From Mytilus trossulus (taxonomy: Eukaryota > Mollusca > Bivalvia > Mytilida > Mytilidae), in NCBI RefSeq assembly GCF_036588685.1, contig NC_086382.1:72761999-72825998 (forward strand): a stretch of 64,000 bases of DNA. The letters run 5' to 3'. Below are positions 1 to 10,246 of this stretch, piece after piece. The translations under genes and the position numbers were made by a program. Below the pieces are notes generated by a model. The model was not told where the DNA came from and ran no database searches. It worked only from the letters and a program-made list of their open reading frames with translations. The number at the start of each line of letters is the position of its first letter. The first letter of the stretch is position 1.

Positions 1-467
1 GCTGCTGGTATGTTGCTACTTAAAAATGGAAAGTTCACAATTGGAAAGCTGAAATCATCTCTTTTGTCGTAAAGTTTTGTCTTCAACCGACCCTCATTGT
101 CAATTTCTAGATGTAAGTCAAGATATGAAGCCGACTTAACTGTATCTGTAGTATCCTTTATCTCCAATTCGATGGGATAGATTCGATCCACATAGTCACC
201 GAATTTTGAATTGTTTAGTGAAAGAACATCATCTATATAGCGGAAAGTAGAGTTAAAGGATATTGCTAACCTCTTATCTTTCTTCCTAAGAAGTTCCTGC
301 ATGAAGTCAGCCTCATAATAATAAAGAAACAAGTCAGCAAGTAGAGCGGCACAGTTTGTTCCCATTGGGATGCCGACAGTTTGTTGAAAAACACGTCCTC
401 TGAACGTAACAAATATGTTGTCAATCAAGAAATCAAGCATCTTGATAATATCGGTTTCAGAGAATAT
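1..467 (-). pseudogene. Penelope-like reverse transcriptase fragment, runs off the left edge
   Basis: One frame is open on the minus strand from 467 to the window edge, after a stop just upstream. It reads as a reverse-transcriptase palm: a VGIPMGTNCAALLADLFL block, then FRYIDDVLSLNN with the catalytic YIDD, then YLDLHLEI and LYDKRDDFSFPIVNFPF. The IPMGTNCA and LYDKRDDFSFP blocks recur in the copy near 47 kb, where the motif-A block contains LYTTLPH, typical of Penelope-like elements. The N-terminal part is missing here and the C-terminal part lies outside the window. No Met start with upstream context is visible, so this is a truncated mobile-element remnant rather than a host gene. The family name is an inference; the RT identity is firm. 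Confidence 0.7.
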
Positions 468-1614
468 TTATAAAATACAGAGCATCGGTATTTTTAAGCT
501 ATTTTAAGATATAGACAAAAATCGATAGCAAAGATGAACAAACACAAAACTGTGATGATTCCTTTAAAACTTGGAATAACGTATGAGCGTAATACTAAAT
601 ACATATACATATAGAAATATGTGGTATGAGTATCAATAAGACATTGTCACTCAGGTCACAATGTGTAAAAGTTAATCAGTTAAGGTTAAAGTAACGCAGT
701 CAACACGTACAAAGCCTTGACTCACATCGAACAGCAAGCCATAAAGGTCACCAAAAATTACAAACGTTAAAACATTCAAACAGAAAAACCAACGGTCTAG
801 TCTATATAAAAACAGAGAAACGAGTAACACTTATGAACCACATCAACAAACGACAACCACTGTACATCAGGTTCCGGACTTTGGACAGGTGCAAACAAAT
901 ACAGCGGATTTAAACGTTTTAATAAGCGCTAACCCTTACCTGAAACAAGAGTGTAACATTGTAAGAAAAACTTTAACATATCAATCGAAAAACCTATTAT
1001 CTATTTGTTATTTTTTGGGACTCTAAGATAATAGTGTTCTTCCTGGTGTATATTATGAATACCTTGTTTTGATTTACTTTTAAACAGGTCTTTTTGATTT
1101 CAAACTTCCGCATTCATACTCTAATTACATGTCAATGGTATTGTATGATTTATTTTAATTCTATTTATTTGATTTAAAGAATAAAAATTCCGCTTTATAA
1201 ATTTTTTCCATCCTAGATGATATTCACTCAACAAGCTGAAGGTCAAAATTTAAAACATTATGGTCTAAATGGACCGAGGCGCTTGTAGAGGGTCAGGTGT
1301 TTATACGAAGTTAACATTAATATTACATGTTATTTTTTTATTCAGTCTTCATGATCTCAAATGCAAAATTAAATAACAAAATTACCCAACTCCATGTAAC
1401 AATCTAATAAGAAAGTCCCTTATCAATTGGAAATATTAATAGCACAAGCACACAAACGCATAGAAAACTGACATAATACTGCATTGGTAAAGATATTTTC
1501 GTATGCGTATGTAGAAAAAGGGAGATTAAACCATGATTTATTTAAAGTAGCTTAACCGATTGCATGTAAATCCATAATATTGACAACCATGTGTGGGCGA
1601 AACAAAAAGACATA
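468..1614. repeat. Dispersed repeat (about 595-970) plus unassigned AT-rich DNA
   Basis: The part from about 595 to 970 matches 45465-45850 in the same orientation, with shared blocks such as AACCAACGGTCTA and GGACAGGTGCAAAC. In that second copy the sequence forms the end of a Penelope-like insertion, so it is probably an untranslated or terminal-repeat part of the same element family. From about 980 to 1614 the DNA is AT-rich and I see no gene or clear repeat in it. Confidence 0.55.
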
Positions 1615-3200
1615 ATTAAGATGTGACAACGCTTATTCAACTGCACACCAAGCATCATTGACTTCTCAAAAGTGGTTCCCTTAATCTAAACTAATCATAA
1701 ACTTTAACCTTTAAACTATATTCTAAAGTTTCAAAGGTCAATAGACCATGACAGAGGCCAAATAATATATGGAAATGAGATGTTCCAATGCTTATTCAAC
1801 TGCATATCAAATATCATTGACTTATCATAAGTGGTTACCTTTTAACTAGCAATATTTCAAAGTCTTTAGACAATAATTAGGGGGATGATGTCAAAACATT
1901 TCAAGGGAAATGAGATGGGACAATGCCTTTTCAACTGCGTAACATATATATTTTCCCTTATCATAAGTGGTAGCCTTAAACTGACACAATCATCAACTTT
2001 AACATGTTAACTATATGCTAAAGTTTCAAAGGCCAAATAATCTCAATGGAAATGAGATGTGCAAATGCTTATTCAACTGTATATCAAATATCGTAGACTT
2101 ATCATAAGCGATTCCCCTTTAACTGGCAATAGTTTGAAAGTCTGAACACCATGATAAGGGGGATGATGTCAAAACATTTTAAGGGAAATGAGATGTGACA
2201 ATGCTTATTCAACTGCATAACATACTTGTACATCTTTCTCTTTTCATAAGTGGTTCCCTTAAACTGACCTAATCATAAACTTAAACATGTAAACTATATG
2301 CTGAAGTTTCAAATGCCAATAGACTATGACAGAGGCCAAATAATCTCCATGGAAATGAGATGTGACAAAAATTATCCACCTGTTTATCAAATAGCATTGA
2401 CTTCATACGCGATTCCCCTTTAACTGGCAATGGTTTGAAAGTCTGAAGACAAGGATTGAGGGTTGATGTCAATTTATTTCATGAGTTTTGAGATGTGAAA
2501 ATACTTAATCAAATGCATACCAAATATCCTTGGCTGATCTTAAGTGGTTCCCTTAAACTGACCAATCCATACACTTCAACATGTAAACTATATGCTAAAG
2601 TTTCAAATCGAATATACCATGACTGAAGCCAATAATCTCAATAAAAAAAGAAAATTAAAAAAAATACTGAACCGCGAGTAAAATTCAAAACGGAAAGTCC
2701 CTAATCAAATGAAAATAAGATGTGCTAATGCTTATTCAACTGTATATCAAATATCATCGACTCATCATAAGTGGTTTTTCTTTCACAGGCAATGGTTTGA
2801 AAGTCTTAAGACCTTGACTTGGGGGATGATGTAAAAATATCTAACGGGAAATGAGATGTGAAAATGATCATTAAATGTGTATCACATTTCCTCGTCTTAC
2901 AACTGGTTCCCTTAAAATCATAAACTTTAACATATTAAGGATGTAAATTAAATGCTTAAGTTTTAAATCCAATAGACCATGACTTAGGCCATTCAATCTT
3001 AAATCAAAAATAAATGCCTGTACCAAGTCAGGAATATGACAGTTCTTGTCTATTCGTTTTGATGCGTTTTGTTATTTGATTTTGCCATGTGATTATGGAC
3101 TTTCCGTATTGATTTTCCTCTGAATTTAGTATTTTTGTGATTTTACTTTTTAATGGAAATGAGATGTGACAATGCTTATTGAACTGCATATATATCAGAT
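1615..3200. repeat. Degenerate tandem repeat of about 135-140 bases in an alternating A/B pattern
   Basis: The phrase GAAATGAGATGT followed by AATGCTTATTCAACTG recurs at about 1772, 1907, 2049, 2185, 2352, 2485, 2711, 2847 and 3156. Spacing is mostly 133-144 bases. Monomers alternate between a form containing CTTAAACTGACCTAATCATAA and a form containing TTTAACTGGCAATGGTTTGA, giving a dimer of roughly 275 bases. Copies at about 2640-2700 and 3005-3150 are disrupted by unrelated sequence. No coding potential is credible; the short ORF on the minus strand here is chance. Confidence 0.7.
3005..3150 (+). repeat. Short dispersed repeat, copy 1
   Basis: The block starting near CCTGTACCAAGTCAGG and ending in GTGATTTTACTTTTTA recurs at 15780-15910 in the same orientation. 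A partial copy in the opposite orientation is at about 39255-39355. It is a non-coding dispersed repeat embedded in the tandem array; its class is unknown. Confidence 0.5.
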
Positions 3201-3403
3201 GTAATTCCCCTTAAAATGACCTAATCACAAATATGAACAAATTGTAGTTATGGATGACATCATTACAAACAGCATACCATAGTCTTGTTTTGTTACTCTG
3301 TCAAGGCAGAGAGGGACAAAAACAGATGTTTTATTAATCTTAATACATATGAATAAACAAGTAAATAATTTAATCTTCATCAATTTATTTGTTAAAAAAA
3401 ATA

Positions 3404-3407
3404 TTCA
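3404..3407. repeat. Target-site duplication TTCA, left
   Basis: TTCA immediately precedes the left LTR (TG end at 3408) and the same TTCA follows the right LTR at 13687-13690. If the LTR is taken one base shorter at its right end, the duplication could be read as 5-base ATTCA. Four to six bases is normal for Ty3/gypsy integrases. Confidence 0.8.
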
Positions 3408-4777
3408 TGTAGTCGTGCTTCCCATGTATTTAAATAACACAAACACGTTGATAGGTTTAGGTTCTTTATTTCATCAGAATTGATGGTAATATTCTAACAA
3501 AAATGACCCTGAAATAATAACAATATATTTCTTATACAATTCAATAAGTAGTAATTATCAATTACTATAAAATCAATATATCTATATGCATAGAAGAAAA
3601 CTGTAGATTTCCTTTGCTCTTTAAAATAATATTATTACAAGCTACACAAAACGATATTACACCATTCCGAATTCTGTATTAAATAAGTACATTCTATATT
3701 TCTCTGTATTTAGTGCATTGTGAAATATGCAACGACAGACTAAGTTCACAGCTAATACATAGCTACGCTTGTAGTATCATACCGAAAATAGTTAGTTTAA
3801 CATAATAATAACACGCAATTGTAAGTGCAAACAAGACATTCCGTTTTGCAACAGTTACACAAAGCAGACAATACATTTAAGCAAAGCAACATAAAAGTAA
3901 CATGAACAATACAAACTTTATACATATAAACATACCTCACATGTAGTGCAAAGGTCTTTTCACCAACTGATTGATTTGAATCAGTTTACATTCTGTTTCA
4001 ATAGTATAACCTGAAGACAAAATATTAAAATCATAGAAACCTTATTTATACTGCTAGATTAGAATAATCAGAGTTATCTATCCTTAAATCTGGTGAATCA
4101 AATATTTACTTGTATTAACTTTAAAGAAGTATAAAATCATTTAACGCTCACTCATACAAACTGTTAAAATAGATTATATATTAATGTTACTAGAAATTAA
4201 AGTATAAATAATACTTTTACCAGTTTTATGTAGATTTTATATAGTTTATTAAATCTTACAAATAAAACTATATTATCAAGTTTATCTTTATTACTTTATG
4301 AGTTATGAATAGATTACACATAACTTTACTATTTAATCAATCGCACACACCTTTCATAATACGGTCACCTATTCATTCAATTATACACTTAAATATCACT
4401 CACTCTTGGACATTAAAACTGGAATGTTATTGTAATGAATATATTAGTAATAAACTGACCTTATAAAAGAATATGAAAGTCCTAGACTATTTCAAGAACC
4501 AAATTAAAGATATAACAACTTCCAATAGAGCTGAAGAAAATGGCTACCACTTCATATAAATATTTTAGCCAAGTGACCAGAACAAAGAATAGTTAAACAA
4601 AAGATTCCCGCCTAAATCATAGTGACCAATAGAAAAGATATAAACAATAGGAAATGTTCTACCTGAATAAACTAGCAGACTACAAATTACAATAAATGTA
4701 AAAAGAATATATCCAGTATATATTCTAATAACATAAAACTTAATTAACATAAAACATAAAAATATAGCTCTACCACA
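3408..4777 (-). repeat. 3' LTR of the gypsy element
   Basis: 1370 bases with TGT...ACA ends, matching 12317-13686 without visible change. On the element's sense strand it starts at 4777 (TGTGGTAGAGC) and ends at 3408 (GACTACA). It is very AT-rich. It holds short ORFs on the minus strand that continue differently in the two copies and are not credible genes. Confidence 0.95.
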
Positions 4778-4792
4778 CATTCCCCCCAGCTA
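4778..4792 (-). other. Polypurine tract next to the 3' LTR
   Basis: Directly upstream of the 3' LTR on the sense strand is AGCTGGGGGGAATG, a purine run that would prime plus-strand DNA synthesis. It is followed immediately by the TGTGGT end of the LTR. Between it and the pol stop lies a small inverted repeat, AATGACG...CGTCATT (4796-4812), of unknown relevance. Confidence 0.75.
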
Positions 4793-4819
4793 TAAAATGA
4801 CGTCCCGTCATTCCTCAAA

Positions 4820-7800
4820 CTAATGGTGGTTCACTATATCTAGAATGGCTAAGGCTGCTTCTCGCTGTAATCCTGAGAATAATGGTGTTCTAGCTAAAGA
4901 TGTTATATATTCAGCCTTCTCTTGCCACTCAGCTGTTGGCTTCGAATATTCCATGGTGCTAGTATGACCAACAGAGGTAGTCCCAATAGCTTGAATGTCG
5001 TACAGACCAGAAGAAATCCATGCTGGTGGTTTACGTTCTCTCCCTGATCGTCTGACAGGTACCGGTGACATTTCCTGTTCCTGAGGTTGCTCTTCCTGTT
5101 CTACAGGTGTGTCCTCCTGTTGAATAACATCCTCAACAATATCTGAAGCGCTTCCTGAATCTGTCTCCATTTCTGGCCCTTGGTTCCCCTCAGGCTGGGC
5201 GTCCCCTAATGGAATGAAGGCATCATGTGCTGGTTCTGTTACATCTACAGCTGGTTCATCAGTGGATGTAGGTTCACTGTCAACTGTCCTCTCCAGCACA
5301 TAGTCTACATCAAAATCATCCACTGATTCATCAGATGACTCATCACTGGATTCACTTGAAGTAGTCCGGTGTTCAGCTATTGTCCTCTGTAATCTTGTCC
5401 TAGGTCTTGGAACTGGTTGTGGTATAATAGTTGTTGCTTCTTCTCTGATATACCCTACAGGTAGCAATAAATTCCTGTGGAGATTCCTTGATCGTCCTTC
5501 TCCGTTCTCTTTGACAACTGTGAAAACAGGAATATCTAAATTCGGCTGGTCAGTGACTACATATGGAGTATCTTCCCATGTATCCGCAAGTTTGTGCTTG
5601 CCGTCAAAAGCCACAATCTTTACAAGTACACGATCTCCCTTCTGTACTGCTGCTCCTCTTACACGTAGATCGTAACCCTCCTTCTGATTGGCTTGTGCAA
5701 TTTTTGATGCTTCAGCTGCAAGTTGGTATGCATGTGATAATCTGTCTCGTAGATCCTTTACATACTGAGTTGTTGGTAACTTGGTATCTTTATGTAGGCC
5801 AAACGCTAAGTCGATGGGTAGTCTTGGGTTTCTTCCAAACATTAGAAAGTAGGGTGCTACTCCAGTGGACTCATGACGGGTACAGTTGTACGCATGTACC
5901 ATGGGTGAAACGTAGAGCTTCCAGTTGGCTTTCTGATGAGATTCCAAGGTTCCAAGCATACCAAGAAGAGTACGGTTAAATCTCTCGCACATCCCGTTCC
6001 CCATGGGATGATAGGGTGTAGTCCTTGACTTCTTCATTCCAGTCAGATTGCATAGCTCCTTGATAACTTTACTTCCGAAATTAGCTCCCTGATCAGAATG
6101 GATCCTCTGTGGTATTCCGTAATGTAGAATAAAGTTATCAAAGAGTGCCTGTGCTGTGGTCTTTGCTGTTTGATTTCTGGTTGTTATTGCTTGAGCATAT
6201 CTGGTGAAATGGTCGGTAATAACCAGTATGTTCTGGTGACCTCCTTTTGACTGCTCCAGTGTGAGAAAATCCAAACAGACAAGTTGAAGTGGAAACTGAG
6301 TTTCAATGCTGACCAAAGGTGCTCTCTGACGGGCTGGTGTTTTTCTCTTTATGCATCTACCACATTGTTGTATCCAATCCTCCACATCTTTGTCCATCCC
6401 AGGCCAGTAAAATCTGTCACGAATCAGTGATAGAGTCCTATCCTTTCCGGGATGTCCCATGTCGTTGTGAAGTGCCTCTAATACAACGCTGATGTTTGCT
6501 GATGGCAGAACTAACTGTGACTTCCTGTCTTCTCCAATAGTAACTTCTCTGTAAAGTACACCATCTTTCATCTTGAGGTATTGGAACTGTCGCAGTAGTG
6601 GTGTTGGTCCAATATCTGCAGTTGTCGGTTTCTTTCCTTCGATGACGTACTTCACAAGAGACTTGATGGTAGGATCCATGGCTTGTGCAGCTGCCCAATC
6701 AACTGTCTCAGTATCTGGTATATCTTCTTCCTGTGATGGTATTACAGCTGGGTTAACAGCAAGACTGTCAATGTATGCTCCTGGAAGAATAGAATTACAG
6801 ATGGTCTTTACAGATTCTATGGAGATAGTCTCTCTGTTGGTGGAATCCTTGTCAGTTGGTTGTGGTAGACGACTAAGTCCATCTGCATCGCCATTCTTCT
6901 TTCCTGGACGGTAAACGATGTTGAAGTTGAATGCGGCTAAAGCAGCCAACCATCTGTGTCCAGTGGCATCAAGCTTTGCTGTTGTAAGCACATAGGTCAT
7001 GGGGTTGTTATCTGTAAGTACTGTGAAGTTGCTTCCATAGAGATAATCTTTGAACTTGTCGCTAACTGCCCACTTCAGTGCTAGAAACTCCAGTTTATGC
7101 GGTGGGTATCTCTTTTCCGACTTTGTAAGACCTCTACTGGCATAGCTGATTACCCTCTTAATTCCCTGTTGTTCCTGGTATAAAACTGCTCCTAGTGCTG
7201 TACCGGAGGCGTCTGTGTGAAGTTCATAGGGTAATTCACTGTTGGCGTATCCTAGTATAGGTGCTGATATAAGCAACTCCTTTAACCTCTTGAATGCCGA
7301 CTCCTGTTCTTCTCCCCATTGCCATGGTTTCTGTTGGTGTTTCTTTGATGATTTCTTTACAGTTGGATTTGGCATCAAATCGGTAAGTGGTTTGCTGATT
7401 TGGCTAAACTGTTTGATGAATCGTCGGTAATAGCCAACAAATCCAAGAAATCTCCTGACATCTTCCGGGTTAGTAGGTTTAGGCCAACTCACTACCTTCT
7501 CTGTCTTTGCTGGATCGATCTCAACACCATCTGCTGAGACAACATGACCGACATATTTGACTTTCCTCTTGAAGAAGGAACATTTATCTGGTGCTAACTT
7601 CATGTGGTGTTGGCGTATCCTGTCGAAAACAAGGCGAAGATTTTCCAGTTGTTCTTCGAAGGTCTTACCAAAGATGATGACATCATCGATGAAGATACAG
7701 CAGATCTTGAGATGTAAGTCAGATAAGCATTCTTCCATCATCCTCTGATACGTGGCAGGTGAATTGGTCAATCCAAATGGCATCCGGTTGTATTCGAAAA

Positions 7801-7888
7801 ATCCTAGTGGACCTACCGTAAATGCAGTCCTTTCTTTGTGCTCTTCAAGGATCTCTACCTGATGGTATCCACTTTTCATATCTACGCA
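4820..7888 (-). CDS. pol: gypsy pol, downstream part: RT palm, RNase H, integrase
   Basis: The frame is open from just after the frameshift to a TAG at 4820-4822; the first Met is at 7879 (1019 residues from there). Numbering from that Met, the RT catalytic box is FIDD at 63-66. RNase H has D223, E264, D290 and D331. The integrase zinc-binding residues are H471, H476, C506 and C509, and the catalytic triad is D537, D596 and E632, with 58 and 35 residues between (DD35E). After the core comes a chromatin- or DNA-binding-like beta region (near 780-850), then a long acidic Ser/Glu-rich tail without recognised domain. The Met at 7879 is not a natural start: it lies inside the RT fingers-palm region, and the N-terminal half of RT is in the previous frame at 7845-9176. 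All catalytic residues visible are intact, so the only evident break is the frameshift. Confidence 0.93.
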   Translation of the reverse strand, partial: CVDMKSGYHQVEILEEHKERTAFTVGPLGFFEYNRMPFGLTNSPATYQRMMEECLSDLHLKICCIFIDDVIIFGKTFEEQLENLRLVFDRIRQHHMKLAPDKCSFFKRKVKYVGHVVSADGVEIDPAKTEKVVSWPKPTNPEDVRRFLGFVGYYRRFIKQFSQISKPLTDLMPNPTVKKSSKKHQQKPWQWGEEQESAFKRLKELLISAPILGYANSELPYELHTDASGTALGAVLYQEQQGIKRVISYASRGLTKSEKRYPPHKLEFLALKWAVSDKFKDYLYGSNFTVLTDNNPMTYVLTTAKLDATGHRWLAALAAFNFNIVYRPGKKNGDADGLSRLPQPTDKDSTNRETISIESVKTICNSILPGAYIDSLAVNPAVIPSQEEDIPDTETVDWAAAQAMDPTIKSLVKYVIEGKKPTTADIGPTPLLRQFQYLKMKDGVLYREVTIGEDRKSQLVLPSANISVVLEALHNDMGHPGKDRTLSLIRDRFYWPGMDKDVEDWIQQCGRCIKRKTPARQRAPLVSIETQFPLQLVCLDFLTLEQSKGGHQNILVITDHFTRYAQAITTRNQTAKTTAQALFDNFILHYGIPQRIHSDQGANFGSKVIKELCNLTGMKKSRTTPYHPMGNGMCERFNRTLLGMLGTLESHQKANWKLYVSPMVHAYNCTRHESTGVAPYFLMFGRNPRLPIDLAFGLHKDTKLPTTQYVKDLRDRLSHAYQLAAEASKIAQANQKEGYDLRVRGAAVQKGDRVLVKIVAFDGKHKLADTWEDTPYVVTDQPNLDIPVFTVVKENGEGRSRNLHRNLLLPVGYIREEATTIIPQPVPRPRTRLQRTIAEHRTTSSESSDESSDESVDDFDVDYVLERTVDSEPTSTDEPAVDVTEPAHDAFIPLGDAQPEGNQGPEMETDSGSASDIVEDVIQQEDTPVEQEEQPQEQEMSPVPVRRSGRERKPPAWISSGLYDIQAIGTTSVGHTSTMEYSKPTAEWQEKAEYITSLARTPLFSGLQREAALAILDIVNHH

Positions 7889-9176
7889 GGTAAAAAAACG
7901 TACTTCCAGCTAGCGAATCGAGCAGATCTTCTATTCTTGGTAAGGCGTAGCTGTCCTTTATTGTCAGGTTGTTTAATTGACGGTAATCAACACACAGTCT
8001 CAGTTTCCCATTCTTCTTACGTACTAGTACCACGTTAGATGCATATGGACTGTGTGATGGTCTGATGGTACCATTTGACAATAATTGTCGAAGATGCGAC
8101 TTAACTTCATCGTACATAGCTGGTGGTGTTCTTCTATATCGTTGTTTGAATGGTCTAGTATCAATCAAATCGATATGGTGTTTCACTTCTGTATTTCCAA
8201 TATCTTCATCATTCTTGGCAAATATATCTTCAAATGATTTGATGAATTCTATCCCTCTTTCTAGTTGATCTTCGGTTAAATCACTTTCTGTAATTTCCAC
8301 TTGTTCAAGTATTGATGACGTTGATGAAGTATTTGATGGTTGTTGTTCAATGTTGACTGGTTGTATTGCACATAAGACAGCTTTTGGTTGGATGGTAATA
8401 GTCCTTGTGGTAACATTTGCAATCTGAACGTATATCTTTCCGTTGTTCCTGTATCTATAATCCAAAAGTATAGGTTCTATATCTAAATCTTTCCAATTCG
8501 GTTGAAGTTCAGATGAATGTAACATTGCTGCAGTTGTACTGTATGGTATCTCTTTATCAGTGTATCCTTCTATCTTTATGGTTGAATTTGGTTTGATGGT
8601 AACAGGTTTGTTCACAGCATTTCTGACTATAGCTAATGCGTTGTCATTGCGGCTAAGTTCCTTTTCTCTAAGTGTGATGGATCTAAAAGTCAAGTACCAT
8701 GGTGTTGTTAAGTTGCATGACTGTAGAAATCTTGTCCCATGTTGATCTTTCAATGACTCCATGACTGGTTGAAGAGTGTTAGTTCCAAGAAGCAATGGTA
8801 TCTGAGTGTTATAGTTGCTATCCGGTATCACTAACAGCAAGCATGGATAAGTGTTGGTCTGATGTGGGAGAATAATTTCAGTTTCCAGATACCCTTCATA
8901 TGGTAGTTGTTTTCCATCAGCACATTCAATATCAAGTAGCTCGTTCATGTGTAGTAAAGGTATATCTGTTAGGTTGCTGTGGTAATATGTATGACTGATA
9001 GTAGATACTGTTGATCCTGTATCAAGTAAAGTCTTCACTGTTTTTCCATAAAGTACAACTTCAGTTTCTGTTGGCTTTCCATACAATCCTGGTGGTAAAC
9101 TATAAGGACCTGATGCTGTTCCTGATGTACATAAGTCTATCGATGGTCCTGCTCCATAGACTTCTTGAAGTTTAAA
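7845..9176 (-). CDS. pol: gypsy pol, upstream part: protease and N-terminal RT, entered by -1 frameshift
   Basis: This frame has no good ATG at its start. It is open upstream through the end of gag, back to the slippery site at 9170-9176, so it is best read as a -1 frameshift product. An aspartic protease follows, with the LLDTGS active-site motif about 50 residues in. Then come a linker and the reverse-transcriptase fingers with KLRLCVDYRQLN and ALPRIEDLLDSLAGSTFF. The frame then goes wrong and stops at 7845-7847. The rest of RT continues in the next frame at 7888-4820. The break coincides with a seven-base homopolymer at 7892-7898. Protease and RT motifs are otherwise complete. Confidence 0.9.
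   Translation of the reverse strand, partial: FKLQEVYGAGPSIDLCTSGTASGPYSLPPGLYGKPTETEVVLYGKTVKTLLDTGSTVSTISHTYYHSNLTDIPLLHMNELLDIECADGKQLPYEGYLETEIILPHQTNTYPCLLLVIPDSNYNTQIPLLLGTNTLQPVMESLKDQHGTRFLQSCNLTTPWYLTFRSITLREKELSRNDNALAIVRNAVNKPVTIKPNSTIKIEGYTDKEIPYSTTAAMLHSSELQPNWKDLDIEPILLDYRYRNNGKIYVQIANVTTRTITIQPKAVLCAIQPVNIEQQPSNTSSTSSILEQVEITESDLTEDQLERGIEFIKSFEDIFAKNDEDIGNTEVKHHIDLIDTRPFKQRYRRTPPAMYDEVKSHLRQLLSNGTIRPSHSPYASNVVLVRKKNGKLRLCVDYRQLNNLTIKDSYALPRIEDLLDSLAGSTFFYLRRYEKWIPSGRDP
7892..7898 (-). other. Homopolymer frameshift inside the reverse transcriptase
   Basis: On the plus strand there are seven A residues (seven T in the sense strand). A run of six would keep the RT frame continuous across the two pol ORFs. 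The extra base either inactivates this copy or is an assembly or sequencing error; a single-base slip in a homopolymer in an otherwise intact young element makes both plausible. Confidence 0.85.
9135..9176 (-). promoter_or_regulatory. -1 ribosomal frameshift signal between gag and pol
   Basis: On the sense strand T_TTA_AAC lies at 9176-9170, with TTA and AAC in the gag frame: the canonical X_XXY_YYZ heptamer. Eight bases later GTCTAT (9161-9156) pairs perfectly with ATAGAC (9140-9135), enclosing the loop. The adjoining GG/CC pair extends the stem after a small bulge. The 3' arm contains the gag TAG (9139-9137). A -1 slip leads directly into the protease frame, which is open at that point. Known frameshift cassettes have the same geometry: heptamer, 5-9 base spacer, stem. 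Function is inferred. Confidence 0.8.
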
Positions 9177-10246
9177 GGCTTACCATCTTTATCCAGTTTC
9201 TCAATACATCCTAACTTCAAGTGACCTGGTTTTCCACATCTAAAACATCTTCGTTCATCCTGGTTGGCTGATGAAGCTTGTGGTTTAGATCGGTCTTGCC
9301 AACTTCGTTGTCTGGTATCGGTATATCTGTTGTTATTCTGACCTCTGTAGTTAATATAGCCTCTGCCTCGTCCTCTATAATCGGTCTCCATTCTATCAAA
9401 CCTTGTGGTGAGTTGTTGAATAAGTCCTTTAACTTCTTCAAACTCAGATGTATTGTTGATAGGTTCTGATATTGCTGCAGCTTTGGCTGTTTGTGGTTTC
9501 TTTGATGTTTTCCTTTCCTCATGATCTCTCTCAATATGTCTCAGTGCTATTCTAAGTTCATCAAAGTCTTTGATCGTATCGTACTTATGTCCAGATATAT
9601 CTTTAAGTTCTGTTTTAAGTCCTGACCATAGCATGGAATGTAGCATAGTGTTGGCATCCTTGTGTTGTACCATTCCTTTCTCAATTGCTTTCCCAATAAT
9701 GTCCTCTAATCTGCAACTCCATTTAGTTACACATTCATCATCACCCTGTCTGGCTCTGTAAAATTGAGCAAGAAGGTCTTCTTTCTTTTCTACATCTCCA
9801 TAAATGCTGTCCAACTTGTGTATGATTTCTGGTAGACTAGCTTTAGGACCAAGGTGCATAACAATAGTTCCTGCTTCTCCTTTGAGTGACTTGCGTACAG
9901 CATAGCTGATGTTATCCGAGTCGTGTACTTTATCTTCCATGAGTCCACAAACTTCATATCTCCAAAAGGCATAAGTGGCTTCACCCTTGCTGTTGGATCC
10001 TGAAAAATTTGTTACTTTGGGTGGATCTCTCATCTTAGTATATGTGACAGTTGTCTTGGTTTTAGATGTGTCCTTATCTTGTGATTCCTCTTTCGGTGTA
10101 ACTATTTCTCCACTAGTGGCTAAGTATTCTTTCATCCACTCTTTCAATCCTTGAACATCATCTCCTTTTGGTTTCTCTTTTACTTCCTTCTTGAGTAATT
10201 GCAAGAGTGCAAAATCCTCTTCCGATATTGTTTTTTCTTTCGACAT
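9137..10246 (-). CDS. gag: gypsy Gag with CCHC zinc knuckle
   Basis: 369 codons from the ATG at 10246 (the frame is open a little further upstream but only from a TTG). The protein begins MSKEKTISEED and is rich in charged residues. Its middle part is helical, as expected for a capsid-like region (about 75-250). An arginine-glycine stretch (about 290-303) follows, then one zinc knuckle, CFRCGKPGHLKLGC (C334, C337, H342, C347), which would bind the element RNA. It ends at TAG 9139-9137, 31 bases after the slippery heptamer. It therefore yields Gag by normal termination and Gag-Pol by frameshifting. It would act in cytoplasmic virus-like particles. Confidence 0.92.
   Translation of the reverse strand: MSKEKTISEEDFALLQLLKKEVKEKPKGDDVQGLKEWMKEYLATSGEIVTPKEESQDKDTSKTKTTVTYTKMRDPPKVTNFSGSNSKGEATYAFWRYEVCGLMEDKVHDSDNISYAVRKSLKGEAGTIVMHLGPKASLPEIIHKLDSIYGDVEKKEDLLAQFYRARQGDDECVTKWSCRLEDIIGKAIEKGMVQHKDANTMLHSMLWSGLKTELKDISGHKYDTIKDFDELRIALRHIERDHEERKTSKKPQTAKAAAISEPINNTSEFEEVKGLIQQLTTRFDRMETDYRGRGRGYINYRGQNNNRYTDTRQRSWQDRSKPQASSANQDERRCFRCGKPGHLKLGCIEKLDKDGKPLNFKKSMEQDHR

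Noticed and set aside
4565-4780. Hydrophobic minus-strand ORF in the LTR (also 13474-13776)
   Set aside because: It is AT-rich LTR sequence; the two copies differ in length only because of flanking DNA, and it lacks any family motif. Not an envelope gene.
5563-5979. 138-codon plus-strand ORF in the gypsy element
   Set aside because: It is antisense to the integrase and C-terminal part of pol, whose catalytic residues are unmistakable.
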